NCBI GenBank assembly: GCA_020633055.1
Contig: JACKEJ010000005.1
Span: 744,001 to 808,000 of the forward strand
DNA: 64,000 nucleotides
Reading direction: 5' to 3'
From: Sandaracinaceae bacterium
GTDB taxonomy: Bacteria > Myxococcota_A > Polyangia > Polyangiales > Houyiibacteriaceae
A model generated the notes under the pieces. That model made no database searches. It had not been told where the DNA came from and saw nothing but the letters and a program-made list of their open reading frames with translations. This document shows positions 1 to 8,167 of the stretch, piece by piece. The translations under genes and the position numbers were made by a program. Position 1 is the first letter of the stretch. Each line of letters opens with the position of its first letter.

Positions 1-590
1 GCAGCCGCCGCAGCCGCCTCGGCCGCCGCGATCGCGCGACGGTTCTCCTGGATGGAGACCAGCGTGCGGTCCTCGGGCAGGGTGCAGGTCACGCCGTCCG
101 CGAGCTGCAGGTCCTTCACCGTGATGGAGCCGCCCACGTCGAGGTTGGTGACGTCGAGCAGGATCTCCTCGGGGATGATCGTGGGCGGCGCCAAGAGCGG
201 CACCGTGCGCAGGGTCACGTTGAGCAGACCGCCCTTGACCACGCCCTTGGCGCGGCCGGTGGTGGCGAGCGGCACGGAGACCTTGACGGGCACCTCGGCC
301 TTCACGCTCAGGAAGTCCACGTGCAGCAGCTCACGCGACACGGGGTCGACCTCGAGGTCGCGCACCATCACCAGGGCCTGCTTGCCCCCGAAGGTGAGGT
401 CGTACGCGACGTTACGGCCGCGCTTGCTGCGCAGCCCCTTGAGGACTTCCGTGGGGTTCAGCGTGAGCGACGTCGGCTCGATTCCCGGTCCGTAGACGAC
501 CGCGGGGATCTTGCCACTTGCACGTAGCCGACGAGCTGGCCCCTTTCCGCTCTCTGTGCGGACCTCAGCCTGCAGCGCCATCGTTTCCAT
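1..590 (-). CDS. rplY: 50S ribosomal protein L25/Ctc (partial, C-terminus off window)
   Basis: Large-subunit protein of the L25/Ctc family, which binds 5S rRNA. The minus-strand reading frame gives an L25 N-domain (starts METMALQAEVRTESGKG, with ARRLRASGKIPAVVYG next) followed by the long TL5/CTC-type C-terminal beta domain (around TIIPEEILLDVTNL and VGGSITVKDLQL). The visible end is an alanine-rich tail that runs out of the window, so the stop codon is not seen. A Shine-Dalgarno AGGAGA lies 10 bases before the ATG at 590; a second ATG at 581 is possible. It follows prs by 74 bases on the same strand, the common prs-ctc order in bacteria, so the two are probably co-transcribed. Product is secure; exact start is slightly uncertain. 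Confidence 0.95.
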   Translation of the reverse strand, partial: METMALQAEVRTESGKGPARRLRASGKIPAVVYGPGIEPTSLTLNPTEVLKGLRSKRGRNVAYDLTFGGKQALVMVRDLEVDPVSRELLHVDFLSVKAEVPVKVSVPLATTGRAKGVVKGGLLNVTLRTVPLLAPPTIIPEEILLDVTNLDVGGSITVKDLQLADGVTCTLPEDRTLVSIQENRRAIAAAEAAAAA

Positions 591-664
591 GATTCGATTC
601 TCTCCTGATTTGCGTGAAGCTCGACCGCGCCGAACAACCGGACGCGGCGAAGGTTGGGGTGCGC

Positions 665-1606
665 TCAGACGAAGAGCGAGCTCACCGAGTCGCTATGGTG
701 GATCCGCTTGATGGCCTCGCCAAGCAGACGCGCCATGCTGAGCACCCGGAACTTGCCGGTGGCCACGGCGGCGGCCGACAGCGGGATGGTGTCGGTCACG
801 ATCACCTCGTCCAAGCACGAGGCGGCGATGCGCTCGACCGCGGGGCCCGACAGCACCGCGTGGGTGGCCGCCGCGAGCACGCGCTTGGCCCCCTTGTCGG
901 ACAGGGCCTTGGCCGCGTTGGTGAGCGTCCCGGCCGTGTCGATCATGTCGTCCAGGATGACGCAGTCGCGGTCGCGCACGTCCCCGATGATGTGCATGAC
1001 CTCGCTCACCCCGGCGCGCTCACGGCGCTTGTCGATGATGGCCAGGTCCGCACCCAGACGCTTGGCGTAGGCACGGGTGCGCTCCACCCCACCCGCGTCC
1101 GGCGAGACGTAGACGGGCGGCTCGTCGAAGCGCGGCCGGAGGTGCTCGAGGAACACCGGCATGGCGAACAGGTGATCGAATGGCACGTCGAAGAAGCCCT
1201 GGATCTGGGCTGCGTGCAGGTCGATGGCGACGACGCGGTTGATGCCCGACGCGCTCAGCAGGTCCGCCACGAGCTTGGCGGTGATGGGGGTGCGCGGTGC
1301 GGCCTTGCGGTCCTGGCGCGCGTATCCGTAATAAGGAAGCACGGCGGTGATGGAGCCGGCCGAGGCGCGCTTGAGGGCGTCCGCCATGACCAGCAGCTCC
1401 ATCAGGTGCTCGTTCACCGGGGCGCAGGTGGGCTGGACGACGTACACGTCCACGCCACGGACGTTCTCCTGGATCTCCGCGAAGACCTCGCCGTCGGAGA
1501 AGCGCGGCGTGCGGCAGCGCCCCAGCGGGAGGTCCAGATACTTGGCGATCTCCTTCGCGAGCTCCGGATGAGCGCTGCCCGTGAAGACGCACGTGGACTT
1601 GAGCAT
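665..1606 (-). CDS. prs: Ribose-phosphate pyrophosphokinase
   Basis: Makes PRPP from ribose 5-phosphate and ATP for purine, pyrimidine, histidine, tryptophan and NAD synthesis; cytosolic. The 313-residue product has the family's normal length. Visible motifs are the flexible catalytic loop YYGYARQDRK and the PRPP-binding loop VILDDMIDTAGT. I chose the ATG at 1606 (MLKSTCVFTGSAHPELA) because AAGGAA sits 8 bases upstream and it matches the family N-terminus; the open frame continues 318 bases further upstream but encodes only Pro/Arg-rich non-homologous sequence. First gene of a prs-rplY unit; a TTGACA-type promoter is visible about 100 bases upstream. Confidence 0.97.
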   Translation of the reverse strand: MLKSTCVFTGSAHPELAKEIAKYLDLPLGRCRTPRFSDGEVFAEIQENVRGVDVYVVQPTCAPVNEHLMELLVMADALKRASAGSITAVLPYYGYARQDRKAAPRTPITAKLVADLLSASGINRVVAIDLHAAQIQGFFDVPFDHLFAMPVFLEHLRPRFDEPPVYVSPDAGGVERTRAYAKRLGADLAIIDKRRERAGVSEVMHIIGDVRDRDCVILDDMIDTAGTLTNAAKALSDKGAKRVLAAATHAVLSGPAVERIAASCLDEVIVTDTIPLSAAAVATGKFRVLSMARLLGEAIKRIHHSDSVSSLFV

Positions 1607-1697
1607 CGGGCTTTCCTTGAAGGTGTTCACGGCGGTCGATTCCTGGGCTGCGCGGCGCGCAGGGGGCACTGCGGGACGCTCGGGGAGACGGGGGGCG

Positions 1698-1726
1698 GGC
1701 GTAGCAACAGCGGCCTTCCGTGTCAA
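1698..1726 (-). promoter_or_regulatory. Putative sigma-70 promoter of prs
   Basis: On the minus strand, TTGACA (1726-1721) is followed after 17 bases by TACGCC (1703-1698). It points at prs, whose start codon is 92 bases downstream of the -10 box. The -35 is perfect; the -10 keeps only the leading TA, as do many other candidate promoters in this window. Confidence 0.45.
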
Positions 1727-1820
1727 CCGCGGGGCCCGCGCGTTGGGACGTGACGCCCCCTCGTTCCTGTGTAACGGTCGCCCCTCATTCGAGCCGCCAC
1801 CCCCCGGCGGACGACGTGGG

Positions 1821-1849
1821 TTGAGCCGGAGGGCCACCTGCGGTAGATC
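1821..1849 (+). promoter_or_regulatory. Putative promoter of the HTH regulator
   Basis: TTGAGC (1821-1826), 17-base spacer, TAGATC (1844-1849), 30 bases before the ATG at 1880 and divergent from the prs promoter. A second TAGATA (1871-1876) lies only 3 bases before the ATG and is probably too close to be the -10. Confidence 0.35.
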
Positions 1850-1879
1850 TCGCCGTCCCGCTTCCCGGGGTAGATACCC

Positions 1880-2689
1880 ATGACCGTCACCGTCACGCTC
1901 CTCACCGACCGAAACGCGTTCCACGAGACATGGCGTGCAGCGCTCGAAGCCGCAGGGTTGAGCGTGAACACGCTGGCCCCCGACGCGCTCGGCTCGCTGA
2001 CGGCCTCACAGCCTGCCGTGGTCATCGACGCCAGCGCGCAAGGCCTCGATGAAGACGGGTTGCTCGAGGCGGTAGGGTTCGCGCTCGCGTGTCGCTCGGT
2101 GCCCTGCGTGGACGCGTCCGCCAGCGAAGGCGCGGTGGACGACGTCGTGGACGAGATGTGCCGCGGGCTCGTCGCGCGTTCCGCGACGGACGTCACGCGC
2201 CTGGCCCAGAGCCTGGCGCGCCGCTTGGACGAGATGCGCCAGAACAAGTTCGAGTTCGTGACCATCAGCCCGCGCGAGAGCGAGGTCCTGGCCATCCTCG
2301 GCGACGGTGGGTCGGTCCTGTTGAAGCGTCCCCTCTCGCCCGAGGACGACGGAAGCGACGTGGAGTCCATCGACCTCGAGGACAATGCGACGCGCGCCAT
2401 GCTGGGCCTCTCGTCCGGCATCACCCTCGCGCTCGAGGCGCGGCGTGTGGGCCCGCGTGGCACGCTGACGGACGACACGCCGATGGACGGCGCGCGGTTG
2501 GGCGCGCGCCTGCGCTCGCTGCGTCTCGAGGCTGGACTGACTCAAGCCGAGCTCGCCCGCCGCACGGGCATCCACCGCCCGAACATCGCGCGCGTCGAGG
2601 CCGGCCGCCACACCCCCTCGCTGGAGACCCTGGCGCGGCTCGCGCAGGCCATCGGGGTGTCCACCAGCCACGTGCTGGTGGAAGAGTGA
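1880..2689 (+). CDS. XRE-type helix-turn-helix regulator with receiver-like N-terminus
   Basis: Predicted DNA-binding regulator of 269 residues. The C-terminal 60 residues are a clear Cro/C1 HTH domain (LGARLRSLRLEAGLTQAELA, then RTGIHRPNIARVEAGRHTPS and ETLARLAQAIGV). Residues 1 to about 180 form an alpha/beta region with a receiver-like rhythm (VTLLTDRN, AVVIDAS, VPCVDAS), but I cannot find a complete Asp/Asp/Lys phosphorylation set, so it may be a pseudo-receiver or another sensor. The stop codon overlaps the GTG start of the NUDIX gene (GTGA), so the two are translationally coupled. Target genes are unknown; autoregulation is plausible but not shown. Confidence 0.8.
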   Translation: MTVTVTLLTDRNAFHETWRAALEAAGLSVNTLAPDALGSLTASQPAVVIDASAQGLDEDGLLEAVGFALACRSVPCVDASASEGAVDDVVDEMCRGLVARSATDVTRLAQSLARRLDEMRQNKFEFVTISPRESEVLAILGDGGSVLLKRPLSPEDDGSDVESIDLEDNATRAMLGLSSGITLALEARRVGPRGTLTDDTPMDGARLGARLRSLRLEAGLTQAELARRTGIHRPNIARVEAGRHTPSLETLARLAQAIGVSTSHVLVEE

Positions 2690-3546
2690 GCACCACCACC
2701 TCGGCCGAGCCCCCCCGCGACGCCGCCACCGTCGTCCTGGTGCGGGACGCGCGGCCCACGCCCAACGCTCCCTCCGCGGCAGGCGTGGAGGCCTTCCTCA
2801 TGCGACGGCGCGCCCAGGTGGGCTTCCTGGGCGGCATGCACCTGTTCCCGGGCGGCAAGGTGGACGAGGCCGACCTCGACCCGGCCCTGCACGCCTACAT
2901 CCAGGTGGAAGACGTGGCGGCCGCCCCCAGCCGACTGCGCGAGGACGTCAGCGTGGACACGGCCATCGGCCTGTTCATGACCGCTTTCCGCGAGACCTTC
3001 GAGGAGTCGGGGCTGATCCCGGGCGCGCCCCCCTCGCTCGAACCCAGGCGCCTGGCCGCCCGCGAGCAGCTGGCGGAGCGCGGCTTCCTGGCCACGCTCG
3101 CCGGGCTGGGCGTGCGGTTGGACCTGGACGCCATGGAACCCTTCAGCCGCTGGATCACCCCCGCCGTAGAGGTGCGCCGCTTCGACGCGCGCTTCTTCCT
3201 GGCCGAGGCGCCCGCGCACCAAGAGGGCTTGGCGGACGGCTCCGAGACCGACCGCGCCATCTGGCTGCGTCCGGCCGACGCGCTCGCGCGCCACGCTGCG
3301 GGCGAGCTGGCCCTGCTGCCCCCCACGTGGATGACCCTGCACGCGCTCACGGCGTTCGACAGCGCCGCCTCCGCGATGGCCAGAACGCGCAGCACGCCCA
3401 CACCCCGACTACAGCCCGAGCTGGTCACGGGTGCGGACGGGTTCACGCTCTGCTTCCCGGGCGACTCGGCGCACAGCGTCAGCGCACGTGCGCTGCCTGG
3501 CCCCACCCGCCTGCGCGTACACGACGGTCGCTGGGAGCCCGGCTGA
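2686..3546 (+). CDS. NUDIX hydrolase, NUDT19/acyl-CoA diphosphatase-like
   Basis: Likely hydrolyses a nucleoside-diphosphate-linked substrate. The 286-residue protein starts at a GTG overlapping the previous stop. The core of the NUDIX box is visible as RETFEESGL with the preceding substrate strand FLGGMHLFPGGKVDEAD, but the first Gly and Glu of the canonical G-x5-E-x7-REUxEExGU box are replaced (Val and Ile). Such a relaxed box with the FPGGxxxxxD segment is typical of the NUDT19 (peroxisomal coenzyme A diphosphatase-like) branch, so a CoA or acyl-CoA substrate is my best guess. The C-terminal third has no recognised domain. Coupling to the HTH gene suggests shared control. Confidence 0.8.
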   Translation: MSTTTSAEPPRDAATVVLVRDARPTPNAPSAAGVEAFLMRRRAQVGFLGGMHLFPGGKVDEADLDPALHAYIQVEDVAAAPSRLREDVSVDTAIGLFMTAFRETFEESGLIPGAPPSLEPRRLAAREQLAERGFLATLAGLGVRLDLDAMEPFSRWITPAVEVRRFDARFFLAEAPAHQEGLADGSETDRAIWLRPADALARHAAGELALLPPTWMTLHALTAFDSAASAMARTRSTPTPRLQPELVTGADGFTLCFPGDSAHSVSARALPGPTRLRVHDGRWEPG

Positions 3547-3568
3547 CGTGACCCAGCGCGGAGGGGTG

Positions 3569-4660
3569 TCACTCGGCGAGGGTGACCCGATCGCGCCCGC
3601 CGCTCTTGCTCTCGTACAGCGCGCGGTCGGCGGCGCGCAACGCCGACTCGACCGTGGCCTGCCCCTCGGCCGGCAACACCGCGACGCCGATCGAGACCGT
3701 CACACCGAAGGGCTCGGCGGCGCCCGGCGCGGAGAAGCGCAGCGCCGCCACGTTGGCCCGGACGCGCTCGCTGACGTGCAGCGCGAGCTCGAGTCCGCCG
3801 TCCATGAGCACCACGACGAACTCCTCGCCGCCGAGACGCCCGCAGGCGTCTTCGGTGCGGGTGCTGCGGGTCAGCGTGTCGGCCACGCGGGCCAGCACCT
3901 CGTCCCCCGTCGCATGCCCGTACGTGTCGTTGACGCGCTTGAAATGATCGATGTCGACCATGAGCACGCTCACGGGCGCTCGGGGCGAGTCCCCTCGGAG
4001 CGCGCGCTCGAGGCGCTCGAGGACGTGCGCCCGGCTGAGCAGCTGCGTGAGCGGGTCGGTGCTGACCGCCAGACTCACACGCACGCGCCAGCGCTCGAGG
4101 ACCTCGGCGTAGACGAGCGCGAACCCGGCGGAGCTCACGGTGAAGAGCGCGAACGCCGTCGTGCGCACGTCGAAGAAGCCGCGTCCCCCCTCGAGGTAGA
4201 GCACGCTGTAGAACGTCACGAGGGCGCCCAGGATGGGGAACGCCGCGTAGCGCGCGCCGCCCGGCATGATCAGGCTCCAGCAGAACAGCAGCGTGCAGAA
4301 GCTCACGGCGTACGGCCCCTCGGCGCCCCCGGTGTGGTGTCCGGACCACGCCAGGAGCGCGGTGACTGCCACCATCAGCACGTACCCCTCGACGAACGGG
4401 TGGCGGCGGCGCGCTGGGACCAGCCGCGACAACGACAGCGCGAGGAAGGCGCAGGCGCCGCCTCCGAGGTAGCGCATGGCGGCGTCGCGCACCGTGTCGT
4501 CCGCGAACTCGGGCCACTGCCGCAGCGCCAACTCGGTGAAGAACTGCAACACCAGCCCCACCCCAGCCACCAGGTAGCTCTGCGTGAGCGCCTTCGTCGC
4601 GAGCTCGTGCAGCTCGTGCGTCTCGTACGGGGTCCTGCGGCGCCGCTCGGGGACGTTCAC
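3569..4660 (-). CDS. Membrane-bound diguanylate cyclase (GGDEF)
   Basis: Synthesises cyclic di-GMP from two GTP. About six hydrophobic segments (residues 28-185) form a membrane sensor of no named family, followed by a GGDEF domain to the C-terminus at 363. The catalytic signature is GGEEF at 277-281, in RLGGEEFVVVL, and the allosteric I-site RxxD (RTED, 268-271) sits the normal five residues before it, so product inhibition is expected. Metal and GTP residues are also present (VDIDHFKRVND). The start is a GTG at 4660; TACCGT lies 6 bases upstream and there is no Shine-Dalgarno. It faces the NUDIX gene tail to tail. Signal sensed is unknown. Confidence 0.9.
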   Translation of the reverse strand: MNVPERRRRTPYETHELHELATKALTQSYLVAGVGLVLQFFTELALRQWPEFADDTVRDAAMRYLGGGACAFLALSLSRLVPARRRHPFVEGYVLMVAVTALLAWSGHHTGGAEGPYAVSFCTLLFCWSLIMPGGARYAAFPILGALVTFYSVLYLEGGRGFFDVRTTAFALFTVSSAGFALVYAEVLERWRVRVSLAVSTDPLTQLLSRAHVLERLERALRGDSPRAPVSVLMVDIDHFKRVNDTYGHATGDEVLARVADTLTRSTRTEDACGRLGGEEFVVVLMDGGLELALHVSERVRANVAALRFSAPGAAEPFGVTVSIGVAVLPAEGQATVESALRAADRALYESKSGGRDRVTLAE

Positions 4661-4801
4661 GGGCTCACGGTATCGCGACCAGGTCGTGCGGCCTATGGAA
4701 AGCGGGCGCGCGTCCGGCCGCCCACACCCAGCCGAGCCTGTCGAGACACAGGTGCGGGATGACGCGATGCGGCGGTCGATGCGGAAGGCGCCTCGCGTCG
4801 C

Positions 4802-4830
4802 TCGACACGCCCACGCACGTCGGGTAGTCC
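4802..4830 (+). promoter_or_regulatory. Putative promoter giving a leaderless transcript
   Basis: TCGACA (4802-4807), 17-base spacer, TAGTCC (4825-4830), then 6 bases to the GTG start of the tyrosine phosphatase gene at 4837. No Shine-Dalgarno precedes the GTG, so the start codon probably lies at or next to the transcription start. Confidence 0.4.
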
Positions 4831-4836
4831 CAAGCG

Positions 4837-5628
4837 GTGTCCGCCTCCCAAGCGCTCTCGGACCTCAACCTGCGTGACCTCGGCGGGCTCCCCGTCGGTG
4901 ACGGTCGCGTCGTACGCGCAGGCATCGTGTACCGCGCAGGGGCGCTGTCGAAGGTCAGCGCCAGCGCGCGGGCGGCGCTCGACGCGCTGGCGCTACGCAC
5001 CGTCGTGGATCTGCGCACCCCCTACGAGCGCGAGCGGCACGGCACGAGCTACACCCCCCCGGGGGCGCACCTGGTGTTGCTCCCGATCGACTCGGGCGAC
5101 CTCAGCAAGGCCCTGGCTGCGGCCATCCGAGGGGGCCGCTTCGACGAGCTGCCGCTCGACGTGCTGTCCGACATCAACCGCGCGTTCGTGCGTGGCGCCT
5201 ACCCGCAGCTGAGCGTCCTCCTGCGGCTGCTGGCCAAACCCGAACGCCGGCCGCTGCTGTTCCACTGCACGGCGGGGAAGGACCGCACGGGGCTGGTCGC
5301 GGCGCTGCTGCTCAGCGCGCTGGGTGCGAGCTGGCCCACGGTGCTTGCGGACTACCTGCGCTCGAACGAGACCCCCCACGCGCAGAACCTGGTCTATCGG
5401 TCGCAGCTCCGACGCGCGGCCCCGTGGCTGACGCGTCGCCCGTGGGCCACGCCGAACGTGGAGCCCGTGCTGCGGCTGCTGTCGGTGGACGCGGCGTATC
5501 TCGAGGCGGCGTGGGACGAGATGACGCAGTCGCACGAGAGCGTCGACGGATACCTCGCGGCGCGCCTGGGTGTACGCGCGCAAGAGCGCAGCTCGCTGCA
5601 AGCGGCGTTGCTGACCGAGACGGGCTGA
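4837..5628 (+). CDS. Tyrosine-protein phosphatase (DSP/Y_phosphatase3 family)
   Basis: Predicted protein tyrosine or dual-specificity phosphatase of 263 residues. The P-loop HCTAGKDRTG carries the nucleophile Cys144 and the phosphate-binding Arg150 (CX5R). The N-terminus NLRDLGGLPV with VYRAGAL, and the general-acid region before VVDLRTPYER, match the bacterial Y_phosphatase3 family (PF13350). No signal peptide or membrane segment, so cytosolic. Starts at GTG with a promoter-like box just upstream. Some family members act on phosphoinositides rather than phosphotyrosine, so the substrate is open. Confidence 0.9.
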   Translation: MSASQALSDLNLRDLGGLPVGDGRVVRAGIVYRAGALSKVSASARAALDALALRTVVDLRTPYERERHGTSYTPPGAHLVLLPIDSGDLSKALAAAIRGGRFDELPLDVLSDINRAFVRGAYPQLSVLLRLLAKPERRPLLFHCTAGKDRTGLVAALLLSALGASWPTVLADYLRSNETPHAQNLVYRSQLRRAAPWLTRRPWATPNVEPVLRLLSVDAAYLEAAWDEMTQSHESVDGYLAARLGVRAQERSSLQAALLTETG

Positions 5629-5708
5629 CGCTTCAGGCCGCTCGGCGTAGTCGGTCGCGTTCCGGCGTCACGCCAGGGCACGCGGGAGCAAGTTCGTCAC
5701 GCGGCCGG

Positions 5709-6797
5709 TCAGGCGGTCCGCGGTGGCGCACCGCTCGACGCGTCGGGCGTGCAGCTCCTCAGGAACGCGGCCTCCGTGAGGGGGCGCTGGTCCGCTAGCG
5801 CCAACGCGCGACCGAGGCGCGCCGCGGGCTCACGGGCGGCGTGCACCAAGGCCGCGTCGCGCGTCGCGGACGGTGCTCCAGCGGCCGACGTGATGAACTC
5901 CCTCAAGGACTCGGGCACCTTCGCGCTCGGGTACAACAGGCTGGCGTGCGCTGCACCGGCCGCGGGCACGGCCCGCAGCGCCTCCACCCACAGCGGCGCG
6001 CGCGCTGCACGGAACAGCGCTCCCCCGAGCCCCGCCGACGCGCTCGCCGTCCCCGCATGCAGCGGCTCGCCTCGGCCATCGAGCAGGGCTTCGCGGGCCG
6101 CGCCTGCGGCGGCAGCGGCGAGGGCCTCGAGCTCGAGGAGCGCTCCGAGCGCCTCCTGGAACCACGTGGCGTGGAGCGCCGCGACCAACGGCGATGGGGG
6201 GACGCCCGCAGCCTGTGGCGCGCTGAGCGCCAGCGCCCGCCATGCACGCCGGATCTGTGCGCGGCTCCCGGCACAGACCTGCGTCCGACCGATCAACCAG
6301 CCGCCGGTGTCCAGCAGCGCGTCCAGCGTCTCGACTGGCGGCGTCGGATCGTCGGCGTCCACGCGTTCCTCCAACAAGAGGGCAGCGCACACGTCGCCGA
6401 AGCCCAGCGAGAGCTTGTACAGCGCGGCCTCGTAGACGGTCGCTGGGCGCCCCTCACGCAGGGCCACCAGCGGCGCCAGCCGGACGCCGGCGCTCACGCG
6501 CTGCAGAGCGCGTCCGGTCGAGTCCTCCTCCGTGGCGTCGAGACCCGAGAGGGCGCCGAGCAGGTCGGGCCACGCGCGGTGCACCTGGGCCAGGGCCGCG
6601 AGGTTGCACGGCAGGCTGGTCGCGTCGCGCGCATCGCCGAACGTCAGCTTCTCCTCCTGCCGTGCAGTCGCGTCGTAGAGGGGAGACGCTTGCTCGGCGA
6701 GCGGTCGCCCCTCCTCGTCCACGCACGTATCGACGCCCGAACCGAGCAGCCACGCGACCGCCTCGTCGAGGGGGCGCCCCCGCGGACCGTCCTTCAC
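5709..6797 (-). CDS. Unknown alpha-helical protein, coupled to a Tat-exported protein
   Basis: I do not recognise the family. The 362-residue product is Ala/Leu-rich, predicted mostly helical, with a highly acidic N-terminal third and no obvious membrane segment or signal peptide. Motif-like stretches are VCAALLLEERVDADDP and TGGWLIGRTQVCAG; two cysteines lie in these blocks. The start is inferred as GTG at 6797 because this GTG overlaps the TGA of the upstream gene (GTGA), giving translational coupling; the open frame runs further upstream but only as an out-of-frame overlap of the Tat gene. The pair probably works together: one product exported, one cytoplasmic or co-exported. Confidence 0.65.
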   Translation of the reverse strand: MKDGPRGRPLDEAVAWLLGSGVDTCVDEEGRPLAEQASPLYDATARQEEKLTFGDARDATSLPCNLAALAQVHRAWPDLLGALSGLDATEEDSTGRALQRVSAGVRLAPLVALREGRPATVYEAALYKLSLGFGDVCAALLLEERVDADDPTPPVETLDALLDTGGWLIGRTQVCAGSRAQIRRAWRALALSAPQAAGVPPSPLVAALHATWFQEALGALLELEALAAAAAGAAREALLDGRGEPLHAGTASASAGLGGALFRAARAPLWVEALRAVPAAGAAHASLLYPSAKVPESLREFITSAAGAPSATRDAALVHAAREPAARLGRALALADQRPLTEAAFLRSCTPDASSGAPPRTA

Positions 6798-7318
6798 GTC
6801 GAGGAAACGACGGGCAGCTCGAAGTGGAGCCCGTCGAGGTCCACCAGACGAGAGCGCGCGTCTTCGTCCAAGCGCTCGACCTCTGGTCGCAGCGCCGTCT
6901 CGAGCGCGAGGATGCCGCTCCGGGGCACGCCCGCGGGCCACGTCGCGCTGAAGCGGTCGTAGGGGGTATCGCGTTCGACGCCCGCGACCGCACGGCGGTT
7001 CAGGCGGAAGCCGGCGCGCGACCGGCGCTGGGTCTCACGACCTTCCGATGTGAACGACAGCGGATGGCGTGCGTCGCCGATGCGCAGCTCGCCGCGCACC
7101 TCCACGGCGTGCAGCACCACCTCGACCGGGCCGCTCAGCGCCGAGCGCACGAAGAGCGTGATCTCGAGACCCTGCGGCGAGAGCTCCCAGCGCGACGCGA
7201 GGACGCCCGCGGCGCTCGCGTGGGCTCGCCCCGAGAGGAGCGGTGATGGCAAACACAGAGCAGCCAAGCCCGCGCCCGCGACCTTGGCGAATCCACGACG
7301 GGTCAGCGCTGCACTCAT
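6794..7318 (-). CDS. Tat-signal protein of unknown function
   Basis: A 174-residue protein with a twin-arginine signal: LTRRGFAKVAGAGLAAL followed by an AHA-SA type cleavage site near residue 35. The mature part is beta-rich (GLEITLFVRSALSGPVEVVL, GELRIGDARHPL), suggesting a small folded beta domain exported across the inner membrane. No cofactor motif is visible. I prefer the ATG at 7318 to the GTG at 7324 because TAGCTT lies 6 bases before the ATG, as in other Shine-Dalgarno-less genes here. It overlaps the next gene by GTGA. Function unknown. Confidence 0.7.
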   Translation of the reverse strand: MSAALTRRGFAKVAGAGLAALCLPSPLLSGRAHASAAGVLASRWELSPQGLEITLFVRSALSGPVEVVLHAVEVRGELRIGDARHPLSFTSEGRETQRRSRAGFRLNRRAVAGVERDTPYDRFSATWPAGVPRSGILALETALRPEVERLDEDARSRLVDLDGLHFELPVVSST

Positions 7319-7515
7319 GGACACAAGCTAGCGGCCCGGCCGGGACCCGTCCATGTCGCCCTCGACGCGGACGACGATCGCTCCCCGCCCCGGTGCGTCT
7401 ACGTACCATGACGGGGCCGCGCACCACGGCTGCCAAACCCATGCCCCCACTCCAGGGTGACCAGTCGGTCAGAACGGACGAGCGCATAGCCCCATGCAGG
7501 GTATACTATGTCCCA

Positions 7516-8082
7516 ATGCCCAAGTCATCGCGGGAACTGGTAAGCGCGACGGAGCTGGCTCGTTACTGTCAGGTGGACATCAAGACCATCCACAACTGGG
7601 CAGCTCGTGGCGACCTCCCGCACTTCCGCACGCCCGGTCGACACCTGCGCTTCCGACGCGCCGACGTGCTGCACTTCCTACGGACATATGGCTACCCCAT
7701 CCCGGGCTGGATGCTGGACGGGCCACTGCGCGTGGTAGCCCTCGGGACCTCGTCTCAGACAGCTCCGCTAGGGCTCGTGCTCCAGTCGTCGTTTCTCTAC
7801 GAAGCGTTCTCCGACCCACTGCTGTTCCTGCTCGAGCTCGGGGGCCGGCCGCCCGAAGCCGCGCTGATCTTCGCGCGACCAGCGGACGTCCACCCATCGG
7901 CGCAGGACGTCATCGCGGCCTTGCGGGCACACCCACGCACCCAGCGCACGCGCCTGGTCGGCATTGGCAGCAAGGGAGGAAGCCCCTTAGGTTCGGTGTC
8001 GGTGCACTTGGCCGACGCCACCCCCACGACCGTGGAGCAGACCTTGGCCGCCCTGCTCGGCACGGGCCGAGTCACGGACTGA
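7516..8082 (+). CDS. Excisionase/MerR-like HTH protein with C-terminal alpha/beta domain
   Basis: A 188-residue DNA-binding protein. Residues 8-58 are a winged-helix domain of the excisionase/MerR type (SATELARYCQVDIKTIHNWA, then GDLPHFRTPGRHLRFRRADV), the form used to recognise DNA in many myxobacterial regulators. The C-terminal 115 residues have an alternating alpha/beta pattern resembling a receiver (LRVVALGTS, AALIFARPADV, RLVGIGSKGG) but lack an obvious phospho-Asp. The ATG at 7516 is preceded 8 bases upstream by a perfect-looking -10 box TATACT (7502-7507) with no Shine-Dalgarno, so a leaderless mRNA is likely. It precedes the rpsF operon by 85 bases; a role in ribosomal gene control is possible but unproven. 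No integrase is nearby, so not a phage excisionase. Confidence 0.82.
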   Translation: MPKSSRELVSATELARYCQVDIKTIHNWAARGDLPHFRTPGRHLRFRRADVLHFLRTYGYPIPGWMLDGPLRVVALGTSSQTAPLGLVLQSSFLYEAFSDPLLFLLELGGRPPEAALIFARPADVHPSAQDVIAALRAHPRTQRTRLVGIGSKGGSPLGSVSVHLADATPTTVEQTLAALLGTGRVTD

Positions 8083-8167
8083 CTGGCGCCCCAGCCCCTT
8101 TTCCGCTATAGAGCGCGTCCTTTCCTCGCTCCGGCACAGGGCCGGGGCCGATTGCCCAGGAGGAAGC

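Noticed and set aside
7516..8082. Phage excisionase indicating a mobile element
   Set aside because: No integrase, attachment repeats or phage genes are near; HTH proteins of this type are common stand-alone regulators in myxobacteria.
8083..8167. S6:S18 autoregulatory RNA motif in the rpsF leader
   Set aside because: GGCC/GGGC complementarities exist, but I could not fold the conserved bulge structure convincingly; a covariance-model search would decide.
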